Part shown: positions 18,014 to 27,211 of the stretch, one piece after another
Numbering within the stretch: position 1 is the stretch's first letter
How the letters are laid out: each line of letters begins with the position of its first letter
From: Rhizobiales bacterium UBA3584
GTDB lineage: Bacteria; Pseudomonadota; Alphaproteobacteria; Rhizobiales; Devosiaceae
DNA length: 64,000 nucleotides
Direction: 5' to 3'
Assembly (NCBI GenBank): GCA_002375765.1
Contig: DFMV01000040.1
Span: 1 to 64,000 of the forward strand
Notes under the pieces: model-generated
Told to the model about the DNA's origin: nothing
Databases searched by the model: none
What the model saw: only the letters and a program-made list of their open reading frames with translations
Program-made: the position numbers and the translations under genes

Positions 18014-19006
18014 CTATTCGAGGAGACCGGCTTCCCGATAGTAGCGCTCGGCGCCTTCATGAAGAGGGGCCGAATTGCCCGAGCTCACCATGGTTTCAGG
18101 ATCGAGCACCGCAAAGGCGGGGTGCAAGCCCTGGAACGTGTCGAAGTTTTCAAACACCGCCTTGGTGACCTCATAGACCACATCGGCGCTGGTTTGTGTC
18201 GAGCTGACGAGGGTGGCGCCGACACCGAAGGTGTTCACGTCTTCCTCGTTGTTATACATCCCGGCAGGGATGGTGGCGTGGAAGTAGTAGGGGGTTTCTT
18301 CCACCAGCGTATCAATGATGTCTCCGGTCACGTTGACCAGAACCGCATCACAGGTTGCAACGGGCTCCGAGATCGAACCCGAAGGATGGCCGACCGTAAA
18401 GACGAAGGCGTCGAAATTGTCGTCGCACAGCGCCTGGGCCTGCTCACGGCTGGGCAACTCCGAGGCAAGCTCGAAATCGTCCATGGTCCAGCCGTATTCT
18501 TCCATCAGCAATTCCATGGTGTTGCGTTGGCCAGAGCCAGGATTGCCGATATTGACGCGCTTGCCTTTCAGGTCTTCGAAATTCTCGATGCCGGCGTCGG
18601 CGCGGGCGACGACGGTAAAGGGTTCAGGGTGAAGAGAAAATACGGCACGCAGCTCCTCGAAGGGGCCGGCGCCGGCGAAGTCAGCTTCACCATTGAGCGC
18701 ATTGTACTGGACGTCCGATTGGACGACACCCATGTCCAACTCGCCTTCGCGGATGGTATTGAGGTTAAAGACCGAACCACCTGTGGATTCGGCCGAACAG
18801 CGGATGCCATGTTCCCCGCGACCCTGATTGACCAGCGAACAGATCGCGCCACCAGCCGGGTAATAGACGCCGGTTACACCGCCCGTCCCGATTGTGACGA
18901 ACTGTTGCTCCTGGGCGAGGCTTGGCGCCGAAACAAATGCAATCGCTCCGCCCAGCAGGGCGGCTGCTGCCTTTAGTGTCGTTTTGCGCGCAATTAAGGT
19001 GCTCAT
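18014..19006 (-). CDS. TAXI-family TRAP transporter substrate-binding protein
   Basis: The protein has 330 residues. A signal peptide (about 1-31, ending PSLAQE) is followed by the TAXI core: [20 protein letters not shown], then [20 protein letters not shown] and [24 protein letters not shown] proteins deliver ligands (glutamate and other acids in characterised cases) to fused TRAP permeases. It is the first gene of the five-gene minus-strand unit ending in BKACE. The long untranslated region upstream (19007-19194) probably contains its promoter. Confidence 0.92.
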   Translation of the reverse strand: MSTLIARKTTLKAAAALLGGAIAFVSAPSLAQEQQFVTIGTGGVTGVYYPAGGAICSLVNQGRGEHGIRCSAESTGGSVFNLNTIREGELDMGVVQSDVQYNALNGEADFAGAGPFEELRAVFSLHPEPFTVVARADAGIENFEDLKGKRVNIGNPGSGQRNTMELLMEEYGWTMDDFELASELPSREQAQALCDDNFDAFVFTVGHPSGSISEPVATCDAVLVNVTGDIIDTLVEETPYYFHATIPAGMYNNEEDVNTFGVGATLVSSTQTSADVVYEVTKAVFENFDTFQGLHPAFAVLDPETMVSSGNSAPLHEGAERYYREAGLLE

Positions 19007-19194
19007 GGAAGTCTCCCTTGTAGATTTTTAGCTTTAGTCTACGAGGGGCAATCCTTTTCCATATTCGACTTTTGATCAACCCTTTGCGTCCGACGTGGTG
19101 CAATGAGCGGGCAGTCGGCAGAACGCCATGCTCCGCCGATCGGCTGGTTCTGGTGTCTTTTAGGATACGGCAGTTAAAGAGGCGATGAAGACGC

Positions 19195-19752
19195 TCACCT
19201 AACCGTGACAGTTCGGAATGTCAGTGAGACCCGGCGCCTGCGAGGGACCTTCTTGCCTTCTATCACGTCCGATTTGCGGGCAGGAATGCCATGAGACCAA
19301 TTGAACCGGGCCTCGCCGCTCAGCACGAGCATGCTGCGAGGTGCAAGGGTATGGGTCAACGAGCGGCCGCAATCAATGTGGGTAAACTCCATCAAACATG
19401 TCGAGCCCAGACTGAGGGACGCGATGGTTTCGCCAAAACACGGTTCGCAGTCAACGTGAGAAGCGATGCCTTGGCCGGGCAAATATTCATTGACGATGAC
19501 TTGGTCGGGTTGCTGGTGGAAAATTCCATCCTTCCGTAGCCGGTCTGCCATCACGGCCAGCCAGTCGGGCAGGGGACCAAGACAGGAGTCCACCGTTACA
19601 CGTCGAGCCCTGTAGTCATAACGAAAGCCGTAGTGCTGGACGCGCCGTCTGAGATCCCCTAGCCACGTGGACCCATCGATGGTGCTCAAAAGCGCGACTT
19701 CGTACGCCTCATCGATATAGTCGGGGATGTAGCGGGATGACGGTGGCAACAT
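19195..19752 (-). CDS. AlkB-like 2-oxoglutarate/Fe(II) dioxygenase
   Basis: The protein has 185 residues. The iron ligands are visible as H-x-D in IASHVDCEPCF (about residues 97-99) and a distal H in WSHGIPARK; the 2-oxoglutarate arginine lies in RRRRVSLTFR near the C-terminus. This layout and length fit the ALKBH8/ALKBH4-like short AlkB group, which removes methyl groups from nucleic acid or modifies tRNA. The usual AlkB substrate lid is not distinct, so repair of alkylated DNA is an inference. It is probably monocistronic. Confidence 0.8.
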   Translation of the reverse strand: MLPPSSRYIPDYIDEAYEVALLSTIDGSTWLGDLRRRVQHYGFRYDYRARRVTVDSCLGPLPDWLAVMADRLRKDGIFHQQPDQVIVNEYLPGQGIASHVDCEPCFGETIASLSLGSTCLMEFTHIDCGRSLTHTLAPRSMLVLSGEARFNWSHGIPARKSDVIEGKKVPRRRRVSLTFRTVTVR

Positions 19753-19988
19753 CGGCAGGTCTCAGGTTTCACTGCACATTAACAATTGACCATCGCCGCG
19801 TCATGGCAGTTGAAACACCGAATTGAGGGATTGCCAATGCTCCGTGAGCCAAAGGGCTGTGCAGTGCTCTGCCCCGTTTGGGAGAGGCCGGCCATGGGAG
19901 TTGAGGAACGTTTCGGGAGGGTTCCGGGCGTTGCCGGCAAGCCCAAGACCATTCGATCTCGCAACTTGCAACAGTCGTGCCATAAATA

Positions 19989-20003
19989 TGATTGCAATTG
20001 TCA
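19989..20003 (+). promoter_or_regulatory. Candidate iron-responsive operator (TGA-N9-TCA)
   Basis: TGATTGCAATTGTCA fits TGA-N9-TCA, the iron-responsive operator bound by RirA in rhizobia. It overlaps a possible -10 (TATGAT, 19987-19992) and is 136 bp upstream of the ATPase start. The motif is short and could occur by chance, but its place before an iron-siderophore operon supports it. Confidence 0.5.
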
Positions 20004-20053
20004 TGTTCTGTAATTAAGACTGCGCCGTGAAGATATTTTGCCTTGGGGGTGTG

Positions 20054-20107
20054 CCGGGGCCGTGCTGAACAGGCATCGGTACCGGTACTTGTTGCACGCT
20101 GCCCCGG
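20054..20107 (+). promoter_or_regulatory. Long stem-loop in the leader of the siderophore operon
   Basis: CCGGGGC (20054-20060) pairs with GCCCCGG (20101-20107), GTGC (20062-20065) with GCAC (20094-20097), and AACA (20068-20071) with TGTT (20090-20093). The loop contains the palindrome GTACCGGTAC (20079-20088). The structure ends 31 bp before the ATPase start codon and has no U-run, so it looks more like an RNA control or stability element than a terminator. Confidence 0.45.
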
Positions 20108-20138
20108 TCTAAAGGCAAGCAGACAACGAGACGGCGTT

Positions 20139-20987
20139 ATGCCCAGCAATGATCAGCCCGATGCAAGGAAAAATCCCGCGCGTCTTACAACCCAAGCCAT
20201 TGCTGCCGGCTATGACTCGACGCAGATTCTCTCGGATGTTTCGCTCGCTGTTGCGAACGGGCAGATGACGGTGCTGGTCGGTCCGAACGGGTCGGGAAAA
20301 TCGACGCTGCTCAAGACGATGGCGCGGATTCTGGCCCCGAATGCCGGGCAGGTCCTTTTAGACGGCAAATCGATCCATGCTGCCAAAAGCCGCGACGTAG
20401 CACGGGCGATGGGCATCCTTCCCCAGGGTCCAATTGCGCCCGAAGGGCTGACGGTTCGGGAACTGGTCGCTCAAGGGCGCTTTCCCCATCAGGGATTGAT
20501 GCGCCAATGGACGCGGCAGGACGAGGATGCTGTCGAAAGCGCGATGGCAACGGCCCTTGTGACCGAATTTGCCGATCGTCCCGTGGATTCGCTTTCGGGT
20601 GGGCAACGCCAGCGCTGCTGGATCGCAATGGTGCTCGCCCAGGAAACCGATCTTTTGTTGCTCGACGAGCCGACCACGTTCCTTGATCTCAAGGTCCAGG
20701 TCGACCTCATGGAATTGTTGGCCGATCTGGCCCATAGCGGCGGTCGGACATTGGTCATCGTACTCCATGAACTCAGCCTTGCGACCGCCTATGCAGATCA
20801 CCTGGTGATGATGAAGGACGGCAAGATCGCCTGCGAGGGCGCGCCGGACGCCATATTTACCGCCGAGCGCCTCAAGGATGTTTTTGATCTCGACGCTCGC
20901 GTCGTGCGCGACGCTGCCACTGGCCATCTGGTATGCGTGCCGCTGGGCACGCACGCCCGCCGCAAGGCGGCGGTGCGGGTCGCATGA
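20139..20987 (+). CDS. Iron-siderophore ABC transporter ATPase (FecE/FepC type)
   Basis: The protein has 282 residues. Walker A is GPNGSGKST (about residue 46), the signature is LSGGQRQR, Walker B is LLLLDEPTTFLD, and the switch histidine is in VIVLHELSLA. The EPTTFLD sequence is typical of siderophore/haem/cobalamin importers. The start ATG 20139 is chosen over an upstream in-frame start at 20043, which lies in the leader hairpin. It is the first gene of the 11-kb operon, and its stop overlaps the next start (ATGA). Confidence 0.93.
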   Translation: MPSNDQPDARKNPARLTTQAIAAGYDSTQILSDVSLAVANGQMTVLVGPNGSGKSTLLKTMARILAPNAGQVLLDGKSIHAAKSRDVARAMGILPQGPIAPEGLTVRELVAQGRFPHQGLMRQWTRQDEDAVESAMATALVTEFADRPVDSLSGGQRQRCWIAMVLAQETDLLLLDEPTTFLDLKVQVDLMELLADLAHSGGRTLVIVLHELSLATAYADHLVMMKDGKIACEGAPDAIFTAERLKDVFDLDARVVRDAATGHLVCVPLGTHARRKAAVRVA

Positions 20988-22006
20988 GTGTGGTTGCGCA
21001 TCAGCCTGATTCGCGGCGTGGAGCCCTTACCGCTTCGGGGCTGCCCATACTGTTGGGGATAGCGGTGGTGCTGTTTGGGCTGCACGTTGCCGTGGGTGCC
21101 AAACACCTGCCTCTCGCGACCGTTCTTGAGGCCATCGTAAATCGCGACAGCACCGTTTTCGACCACATGATCATCTGGGATTTGCGTCTGCCACGCGCGC
21201 TGATTGCATTGACGGTCGGGGCAGCACTCTCGGTCGCCGGGGCGCTGATGCAGGGCGTCACCCGCAATCCGCTGGCCGACCCGGGACTGCTGGGTCTGAT
21301 GGCGGGGGCATCATTTGCAGTGGTCATGGTGTCGTTCTTTTTCGGCGCGGCATCGCTGCACTGGCTGCCATGGATTGCAGCGCTCGGAGCGCTTGCTACG
21401 GCGCTGGTCGTCTATTTCATTGCTCACTGGGCGCCCGGTGGACCGACCCCGCTGACGCTTACGCTCTCGGGGGCGGCGATTTCGGCCTTTCTTGGTGCGA
21501 TTATTTCAATCGCACATCTGCTCAACGAGGATTCGTTCGATAATTTGCGTGTCTGGCTTTCAGGTTCGCTGGCCGGACGCGATATCTCGATGCTCTATAT
21601 TACCGGGCCCTGGATCGCCGCCGGATTGGTTGCGGGGCTCGCACTGGCCCGACAGGTAACAGCACTGGCCATGGGCGACGATGTGGCCAAGGGACTTGGC
21701 GTGTGTACCGGGCCGCTCAAGCTGCAACTGCTCGGTGTGGTTGTGGTTCTTACCGCCTGTTCTGTGGCGCTTGCGGGTCCGATGGGCTTTGTCGGACTCG
21801 TCATCCCCCATATTGCCCGCCTCTTCGTGGGATCGGACTACCGCTGGATCGTGCCCTATTCGGCGGTGATAGGGGCCGCCTATCTTCTGGGTGTCGATAT
21901 CATCGCGCGCATCGCTATCCCGCCGCGCGAGATTTCGACGGGCATCATCACGGCGATGGTGGGCGCGCCGGTCTTGATCCAGCTCGTGCGCATGAGGGCG
22001 AGATGA
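20984..22006 (+). CDS. FecCD-family siderophore permease 1
   Basis: The protein has 340 residues and about ten transmembrane segments. Family marks include LRLPRALIALTVGAALSVAG, ALMQGVTRNPLADPGLLGLM and the conserved GFVGLVIPHIARLFVGSDYR near residue 265, the site that contacts the ATPase. It starts inside the ATPase stop (ATGA) and overlaps permease 2 in the same way, so the three are translationally coupled. Together the permeases form the membrane channel for one ferric siderophore importer. Confidence 0.93.
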   Translation: MSVVAHQPDSRRGALTASGLPILLGIAVVLFGLHVAVGAKHLPLATVLEAIVNRDSTVFDHMIIWDLRLPRALIALTVGAALSVAGALMQGVTRNPLADPGLLGLMAGASFAVVMVSFFFGAASLHWLPWIAALGALATALVVYFIAHWAPGGPTPLTLTLSGAAISAFLGAIISIAHLLNEDSFDNLRVWLSGSLAGRDISMLYITGPWIAAGLVAGLALARQVTALAMGDDVAKGLGVCTGPLKLQLLGVVVVLTACSVALAGPMGFVGLVIPHIARLFVGSDYRWIVPYSAVIGAAYLLGVDIIARIAIPPREISTGIITAMVGAPVLIQLVRMRAR

Positions 22007-23070
22007 GCGCCGCGGTATCGGATCGGCAGGTTGTCTTTCGCGTGGCAAATGAGCGTGTTGCTCTCCGGCTTCCGGTGCGCGGCCTTGCTGCTATTGGCAT
22101 TCTGAGTTTTCTGCTTGTCGGGATATGGGCGCTCAGCCTCACACTGGGCAGCTACGACATCGATCTTGAAACGCTTTTGACAACCCTGTCGGGGACGACG
22201 GTCTCGGCTGCGATCGACAATGTGGTTTGGCAATTCCGCATGCCGCGCGCTCTGGTTGCAGCTCTGGCCGGCGCGATGATGGCACTGTCCGGCGGCGCAA
22301 TGCAGAACGTCACCCGCAACGGGCTTGCCGACCCTTCGCTGATCGGCATCAGCCAGGGCGCGGCCCTTGCCGTTGTTTCAGCCATTGTGGTGTTCCCGCA
22401 GCTGAACTATGGCTGGCGTCCGTTCATCGCGTTTGGCGGTGCGCTCGGCGTCGCGATACTGGTTCAGGTTCTCAGCTTTCAAAGGCGGGGCAACAACACC
22501 ATCCGCTTCATTTTGCTCGGCATCGGGGTTTCGGCGTTCATCTCGTCGATCACCTCGGCCATGCTGACCTATGGCGATCTCGATCGCGCCATGTCGGCCC
22601 TTTCCTGGCTTGCCGGCTCGGTCAATGCAGCTACATGGACCGATGTGCACGTTCTTTCTGCCTGGTGCCTCGTTCTGCTGCCTCTCATCCTGGCACTGAG
22701 CCGCATCATGTCGGTGCTGCGCATGGGTGAGGATACGGCGATCGGGCTTGGCGCTTCGGTCAAATGGGCGCGCTACGGGCTGATTTGCGTGGGCGTTGGT
22801 TTCGCCGCTGCAGCCACGGCTATCGTGGGACCGCTGGGTTTTGTGGGGCTGATCGCCCCACATGCAGCCCGGCGCATCGCCCGCAGCGGCATCGGCATCC
22901 ATACGCTGCTGACCGGCTTGTGCGGCGCGGTTCTGGTCTCGGTCGCAGACCTGATCGGGCGCGCAGCGTTCGCCCCCATCCAACTTCCCGCAGGCCTCAT
23001 TACGTCAATAATCGGCGTGCCCGTCTTCATCTACCTCCTGCAACGGGCCTCCGCCAAATCGCATTTGTGA
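22003..23070 (+). CDS. FecCD-family siderophore permease 2
   Basis: The protein has 355 residues. It has the same architecture as permease 1: RMPRALVAALAGAMMALSGG, AMQNVTRNGLADPSLIGISQ and the cytosolic loop GFVGLIAPHAARRIARSG. The start at 22003 (ATGA overlap) is preferred to an earlier in-frame start inside permease 1. It is followed within 8 bp by the first of seven binding-protein genes. It is distinct enough from permease 1 to indicate a heterodimeric channel, the normal arrangement for FecC/FecD and FepD/FepG. Confidence 0.93.
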   Translation: MSAAVSDRQVVFRVANERVALRLPVRGLAAIGILSFLLVGIWALSLTLGSYDIDLETLLTTLSGTTVSAAIDNVVWQFRMPRALVAALAGAMMALSGGAMQNVTRNGLADPSLIGISQGAALAVVSAIVVFPQLNYGWRPFIAFGGALGVAILVQVLSFQRRGNNTIRFILLGIGVSAFISSITSAMLTYGDLDRAMSALSWLAGSVNAATWTDVHVLSAWCLVLLPLILALSRIMSVLRMGEDTAIGLGASVKWARYGLICVGVGFAAAATAIVGPLGFVGLIAPHAARRIARSGIGIHTLLTGLCGAVLVSVADLIGRAAFAPIQLPAGLITSIIGVPVFIYLLQRASAKSHL

Positions 23071-23078
23071 GACATGAC

Positions 23079-24056
23079 ATGAACCGTTTTGCTCTTGGGG
23101 TCCTCGTGACCGCCAGCATCTTATTGCTCTCAACGCCGTTTGCGCTCGCTCAGGACTTTCCGCTGACCATCGAGCACAAGTTCGGCACGGCAGTCATTGA
23201 AGAAAAGCCGGTCCGCGTTGCGAGCATCGACTATGGCGGGATCGATAATATTCTTGCGCTCGGTGTGGAACCTCTGGCCGTCAGGCAATGGCGCGTACAG
23301 GACGGTTTTGCGTTTACCGCCGGGCCGTGGGCCGAACCGTACCTTACTACCCAACCGATCGTGCTCGAAGGCGATCTCGATTTCGAGGCCATCGCCGCAC
23401 AGGAGCCCGATGTCATCATCGCTCTCTATTCGGGCATAACCGAAGCGGAATATGAAAAGTTGAGCCTGATCGCACCGGTCGTTGCGGTTCCCGAAGGTAT
23501 TGGCGACTACGCTCTTTCCTGGGATCAGCGTGCGCTCCTGGCCGCCCAGGCTTTGGGCGAAGAAGCAGAGGCGCGCGCGCGCATCGGGGCGATCGATGCC
23601 CAGCTTGAAACGATCCGGGCGCAGCATCCGGAATGGGCTGATATGACCGCCGTGGTAGGCGGGTTCCGGGAGGGCGGGCCGTGGGCCTATACGCGCTACG
23701 ACGTCCGCGGGCAGTTCCTTGAAGGTTTCGGCTTTCAATTGCCAGACGCGCTCAACGCAATCTCTACGGAAGACGAGTTCTACATCGAAGGTTCGCCTGA
23801 AGACATTGCCATGATCGATGCTGACGTCGCCATCTGGTATGGCGGCGGCGAATACGAGGAAATCCGCAATTCTCCTGCGCTGCCCTTCCTCCGGGCCCAT
23901 GAAACCGGTGGTGAAATCTATCTTCCCGATCAGGTCGTCGCCGCCTTTGCGCGTGTCTCGCTTCTTTCACTTCCCGTCGCGATCGAAGCTCTTGTGCCGA
24001 TGATCGAAGCTGCCGCGGATGGTGATCCTGAAACCGTGGTTGCGGACGCGCTCTAG
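23079..24056 (+). CDS. Siderophore-binding protein 1 of 7 (FepB-like subgroup)
   Basis: The protein has 325 residues. The signal peptide ends FALAQ, then DFPLTIEHKFGTAVIEEKPV opens the mature protein. This opening and IIALYSGITEAEYEKLSLIA resemble actinobacterial iron-siderophore binding proteins. It lacks the CxxxHAC motif of copies 4-7. It shares its opening almost unchanged with copy 2, so the two arose by duplication. A start at 23079 is chosen because the frame open upstream lies within permease 2. Confidence 0.9.
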   Translation: MNRFALGVLVTASILLLSTPFALAQDFPLTIEHKFGTAVIEEKPVRVASIDYGGIDNILALGVEPLAVRQWRVQDGFAFTAGPWAEPYLTTQPIVLEGDLDFEAIAAQEPDVIIALYSGITEAEYEKLSLIAPVVAVPEGIGDYALSWDQRALLAAQALGEEAEARARIGAIDAQLETIRAQHPEWADMTAVVGGFREGGPWAYTRYDVRGQFLEGFGFQLPDALNAISTEDEFYIEGSPEDIAMIDADVAIWYGGGEYEEIRNSPALPFLRAHETGGEIYLPDQVVAAFARVSLLSLPVAIEALVPMIEAAADGDPETVVADAL

Positions 24057-24105
24057 ACCTCGCCGAGCTTTGCTTCCCGAAGGGACTTCACACCGGAATT
24101 GACAA

Positions 24106-25089
24106 ATGAAATCTAATAGTCTTCAAATTCTTCTTGCCGCCACATTATCCATTTTCTCCCTGCCAGCTCTTACGCTCGCGCAGGACTTTCCACTGACCAT
24201 CGAGCACAAGTTCGGCACGACTGTCATACCTGAAAAGCCAGTCAGGGTTGCCACGATCGATGCATCGGGCGCTGACGATCTGCTTGCTCTGGGCATCCAG
24301 CCCGTGGTCATCAAATATTGGTTCGGCGATTATGAGCGCGTCGTCTGGCCGTGGGCGGATCCCTATCTTGAAGAGGTCCCAGACGCTGTCGTCCGCGGCG
24401 ATCTCGGTTTTGAGATGATCCTGGCCGCGGACCCCGATGTGATCCTGGCTCTGTGGTCCAATATCACGCCAGAAGATTACGACAGGCTAAGCCAGATTGC
24501 GCCAGTGGTTGCGGTTCCGCCTGGCGTCGGCAACTACGACATGAGCTGGGACGACCGGGCTCTGCGTACTGGACTGGCCGTCGGCCTCCAGGACGAGGCG
24601 CAGGCTCAGGTCGACGCTATCCGCGCTCAACTTGCCGATGTGGCAGCCTCCCATCCCGAGTGGAAGGGTATGACCGCGTCGGTGGCCGCCATACGGCGTC
24701 AGGGCGATCCCGGCGCGTACACCTCCGGCGATATCCGCGCGCAGCTTCTTGCCGATATGGGTTTTGAGACCCCGCAGGAGATAGAGGCGCTTGCGACTGA
24801 AGACAGCCCCTATTGGGCGTCGCTATCGCTCGAAGACCTTTCCCCCCTGGATGGCGACCTGATTGTCTGGGTGTCCTCGGACGGAAATTTCGACAACGTA
24901 ATGGCCCTGACCGACCGCCCCTATCTCAACGTGGTCCAGCGCGGCGGTGAAGTGCTTGCCGGAAAGGAAGTGACCGGCGCGTTTTCCCACGCAACGCTTT
25001 TGTCTTTGCCCTACGGCATCGAGCGCCTCGTGCCGATGCTTGAAGCGGCGCTCGACGGCGATCCGGAAACCAACGCCGACGACCGCTAG
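24106..25089 (+). CDS. Siderophore-binding protein 2 of 7 (FepB-like subgroup)
   Basis: The protein has 327 residues. After the signal peptide (ending LTLAQ) it reads DFPLTIEHKFGTTVIPEKPV, almost identical to copy 1, but the middle has diverged (IQPVVIKYWFGDYERVVWPW, then SNITPEDYDRLSQIAPVVAV). The C-terminal end (LLSLPYGIERLVPMLEAALD) also parallels copy 1. The divergence in the ligand-facing centre with conserved ends suggests that the two bind different siderophores. It is 49 bp downstream of copy 1. Confidence 0.9.
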   Translation: MKSNSLQILLAATLSIFSLPALTLAQDFPLTIEHKFGTTVIPEKPVRVATIDASGADDLLALGIQPVVIKYWFGDYERVVWPWADPYLEEVPDAVVRGDLGFEMILAADPDVILALWSNITPEDYDRLSQIAPVVAVPPGVGNYDMSWDDRALRTGLAVGLQDEAQAQVDAIRAQLADVAASHPEWKGMTASVAAIRRQGDPGAYTSGDIRAQLLADMGFETPQEIEALATEDSPYWASLSLEDLSPLDGDLIVWVSSDGNFDNVMALTDRPYLNVVQRGGEVLAGKEVTGAFSHATLLSLPYGIERLVPMLEAALDGDPETNADDR

Positions 25090-25141
25090 GTCCAATTTTC
25101 GCAAAACCGCAATTTCAACCGTCAGATCGTGATTTAAAAAG

Positions 25142-26164
25142 ATGGTACTCTTAGTCAATCCCTTGCACGCGCTCGTTCGCGTCACGGCCTTTGCAGCGAT
25201 CGCTGTCATGGCCTGCTTTCCCGCACTCGCCCAGGAAACTCGCATTTTTGTCGATGGCATGGGGCATGAAGTCGAAATACCCGTTCACCCGCAACGGATC
25301 GTTTCCATGCGAGGCGAGCAGTTTACCGCTCCGCTTATCGAGTTGGGTGCCAATCTGATTGCATCCTCGGGCCGTTCAGACGCGGCGCGCGACGACGGCG
25401 CGACTTATGTGCGCGGCGCTTACGATGCGCTCGACTTCCGCTTCGAGGGGTCGGAGATCACCTGGATCGGCGATCCGAATGAACACGACTTCGAAGCCGT
25501 CGCTGCGGTTGAGCCGGATTTGATATTGCTACCGGATTTTGCCTCGGACAGCTACGACAAGCTGGCCCTGATCGCGCCGGCCGTGGTGGTCAATATCTGG
25601 GAACTTACCTTTATCGACCGCTATCGCATGGTCGCCGACCTTGCAGGCATGTCGGCTGAATTCGAGGCCGGATACTCCCTATATCTCGAGCGCCTCGAGC
25701 GTGCCAAGGCGACGCTGGCCGATGCGATTGGCGACCCGGCTGACATTTCGATTGTCATTGCCTAGGCCAACGAGAACTCCATTCGCGCTTATCGCGACTA
25801 TGACGCGCTTAGCCAGGTGATCCACGACCTCGGGTTTTCGATGCCGGAAGTCGTTGCCGAGGCCGACGGCGCGCGCATTGATCTCAGTTTCGAACTCATC
25901 GAGCAGATCGACGCCGATTTCATGATCGATACCTATTGGGCTGCCACGGGCTCGGGCGTCGCCTCGCAATTGGCGAAATGGGATGCGGCCGTTCCCAGCT
26001 GGCGTGAAGTGCTGCACGCACCGCGCAACAATCAGTTTTTCATGGTCAACCGCGAGGAAATGCGCGCCGTGAGCTTCCAGGCCCTGCGCACAGTGCTCGA
26101 CATCGTTGTCTCGCAAATCGCCACCCGCGATTTCGTACCCTTGACCACAGACGAACAGATCTAA
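25142..26164 (+). pseudogene. Siderophore-binding protein 3 of 7, interrupted by an in-frame TAG
   Basis: The frame runs from ATG 25142 to 26164 (340 codons) with one stop at 25763-25765 (codon 208), inside ISIVIA-stop-ANENSIRAYR. Both parts align in one frame with copies 5-7, which have VIQ in the matching position. One base change, for example CAG to TAG, would explain it. The rest of the frame has no other stop, so the lesion is recent, a sequencing error, or read through. It also lacks both cysteines of the CxxxHAC motif (VPSWREVLHAPRNNQ). The signal peptide ends PALAQ. Confidence 0.8.
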
Positions 26165-26179
26165 CGGAGAGTCATCTTG

Positions 26180-27142
26180 ATGAAACCGATCAAAGCCATA
26201 TTCGCCGTTTTCGCCCTTGTGGCCACACCGGCGCTGGCGGCGGAAACGCGCATGGTCACCGACGATGCCGGGCGCGTCGTCGAGGTGCCCTTAACGGCCG
26301 AACGCGTCATTTCCCAAAATGACAATCGGCTGACCCTGCCGCTGCTTGAACTCGGCGTCCCGCTGGTGGGCAGTTCGGGCCGGGTCGATGCCGAAGGCAA
26401 GCCCTATCTGCGGGTGGTCCCGGACTTGCTGGGGATCGATTTCGATACAGCCGATTTCGAATTTATCGGTACCTACAATGATCTTGATTATGAAAAGATC
26501 GCGGCGCTTGATCCCGATCTCATCATCACCATGCTTGAAGAACAGGTCGAAAAGCTCTCGGTGATCGCACCAACGCTTGTCATCGACCCGAACCTTTATC
26601 CCGTCCGCGACGGCATGAGGGTACTCGCGGAGGCGACCGGTCGCATGGATGCCTATGAGGCTCTGTCGGGAGCTTACAATCGTAAGCTGGAGACGGTTAG
26701 GCCGTTCTTTGATGAAGCGGGCGATGTTTCCGTCAGCGTTACGTTCTCGTTCCCGGCGGGGGATTCCGTCTATGTCTATAATGAGCTTGGAGCGCTTACG
26801 GTCGCGCTGGCCGATCTGGAATTGAACCTACCCGACATCGCCACGGACATGGATGGCCGCTCCATGGCCATCAGCCCGGAGCGCTGGCAGGATATCGACG
26901 CGGATTTTGTCATCAGTTTTTATGGCACAACCCCGCAGGACGGTCCCGTTCAGGTGCGTGCCGGGCTGGACAAGTTCCTGCCGGGCTGGTGCGATTTTTT
27001 ACACGCCTGCCAGAACGATCAGTACGTGTTCTTCCCGTATGCGAGTTTTGGCTATTCCTTCGGCGCCCTGGGGCTGAACCTTGATCTGCTGACGACGCAT
27101 ATCGCTGGCCGTGCTTTCACGCCCATAGAGCAGGCCCAATAG
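26180..27142 (+). CDS. Siderophore-binding protein 4 of 7
   Basis: The protein has 320 residues. The signal peptide ends PALAAE and the mature protein begins with TRMVTDDAGRVVEVPLTAER. It carries the C-terminal CxxxHAC motif (GWCDFLHACQNDQYVFFP, Cys codons at 26990 and 27008), found in copies 4-7 only. The start at ATG 26180 is preferred to TTG 26177. It lies 15 bp after the end of copy 3. Its mid-region is the most divergent within the second subgroup. Confidence 0.88.
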   Translation: MKPIKAIFAVFALVATPALAAETRMVTDDAGRVVEVPLTAERVISQNDNRLTLPLLELGVPLVGSSGRVDAEGKPYLRVVPDLLGIDFDTADFEFIGTYNDLDYEKIAALDPDLIITMLEEQVEKLSVIAPTLVIDPNLYPVRDGMRVLAEATGRMDAYEALSGAYNRKLETVRPFFDEAGDVSVSVTFSFPAGDSVYVYNELGALTVALADLELNLPDIATDMDGRSMAISPERWQDIDADFVISFYGTTPQDGPVQVRAGLDKFLPGWCDFLHACQNDQYVFFPYASFGYSFGALGLNLDLLTTHIAGRAFTPIEQAQ

Positions 27143-27211
27143 AGCTTGCACAGTGCCGCCGGGTCTGTAGGCGCGGACCCGGCGCAAAGGTTGACCCAAG
27201 GGATTTGAACA

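Larger units (their letters stand above)
19753..20138. other. Gene-free leader/promoter region before the siderophore operon (386 bp)
   Basis: I find no coding region here: open frames in several phases overlap on both strands and none has a ribosome site. The proximal half holds a candidate iron box (19989-20003) near promoter-like TTGCAA (19966-19971) and TATGAT (19987-19992), then a long hairpin (20054-20107). The distal half (19753-19960) shows nothing I recognise. Conserved cobalamin riboswitch blocks were looked for and not found. Confidence 0.5.

Noticed and set aside
18059..18976. A 305-codon open frame opposite the TAXI gene
   Set aside because: It lies wholly antisense to a well-matched TAXI protein and shows no family motif; high GC keeps such frames open.
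19753..20138. A cobalamin riboswitch or a small gene before the siderophore operon
   Set aside because: The conserved B12 blocks are absent, and none of the overlapping short frames has a ribosome site or family resemblance.
25142..26164. Two separate genes, one for each half of binding-protein copy 3
   Set aside because: Both halves are in the same frame, align continuously with the paralogues, and the second half lacks its own signal peptide and ribosome site.
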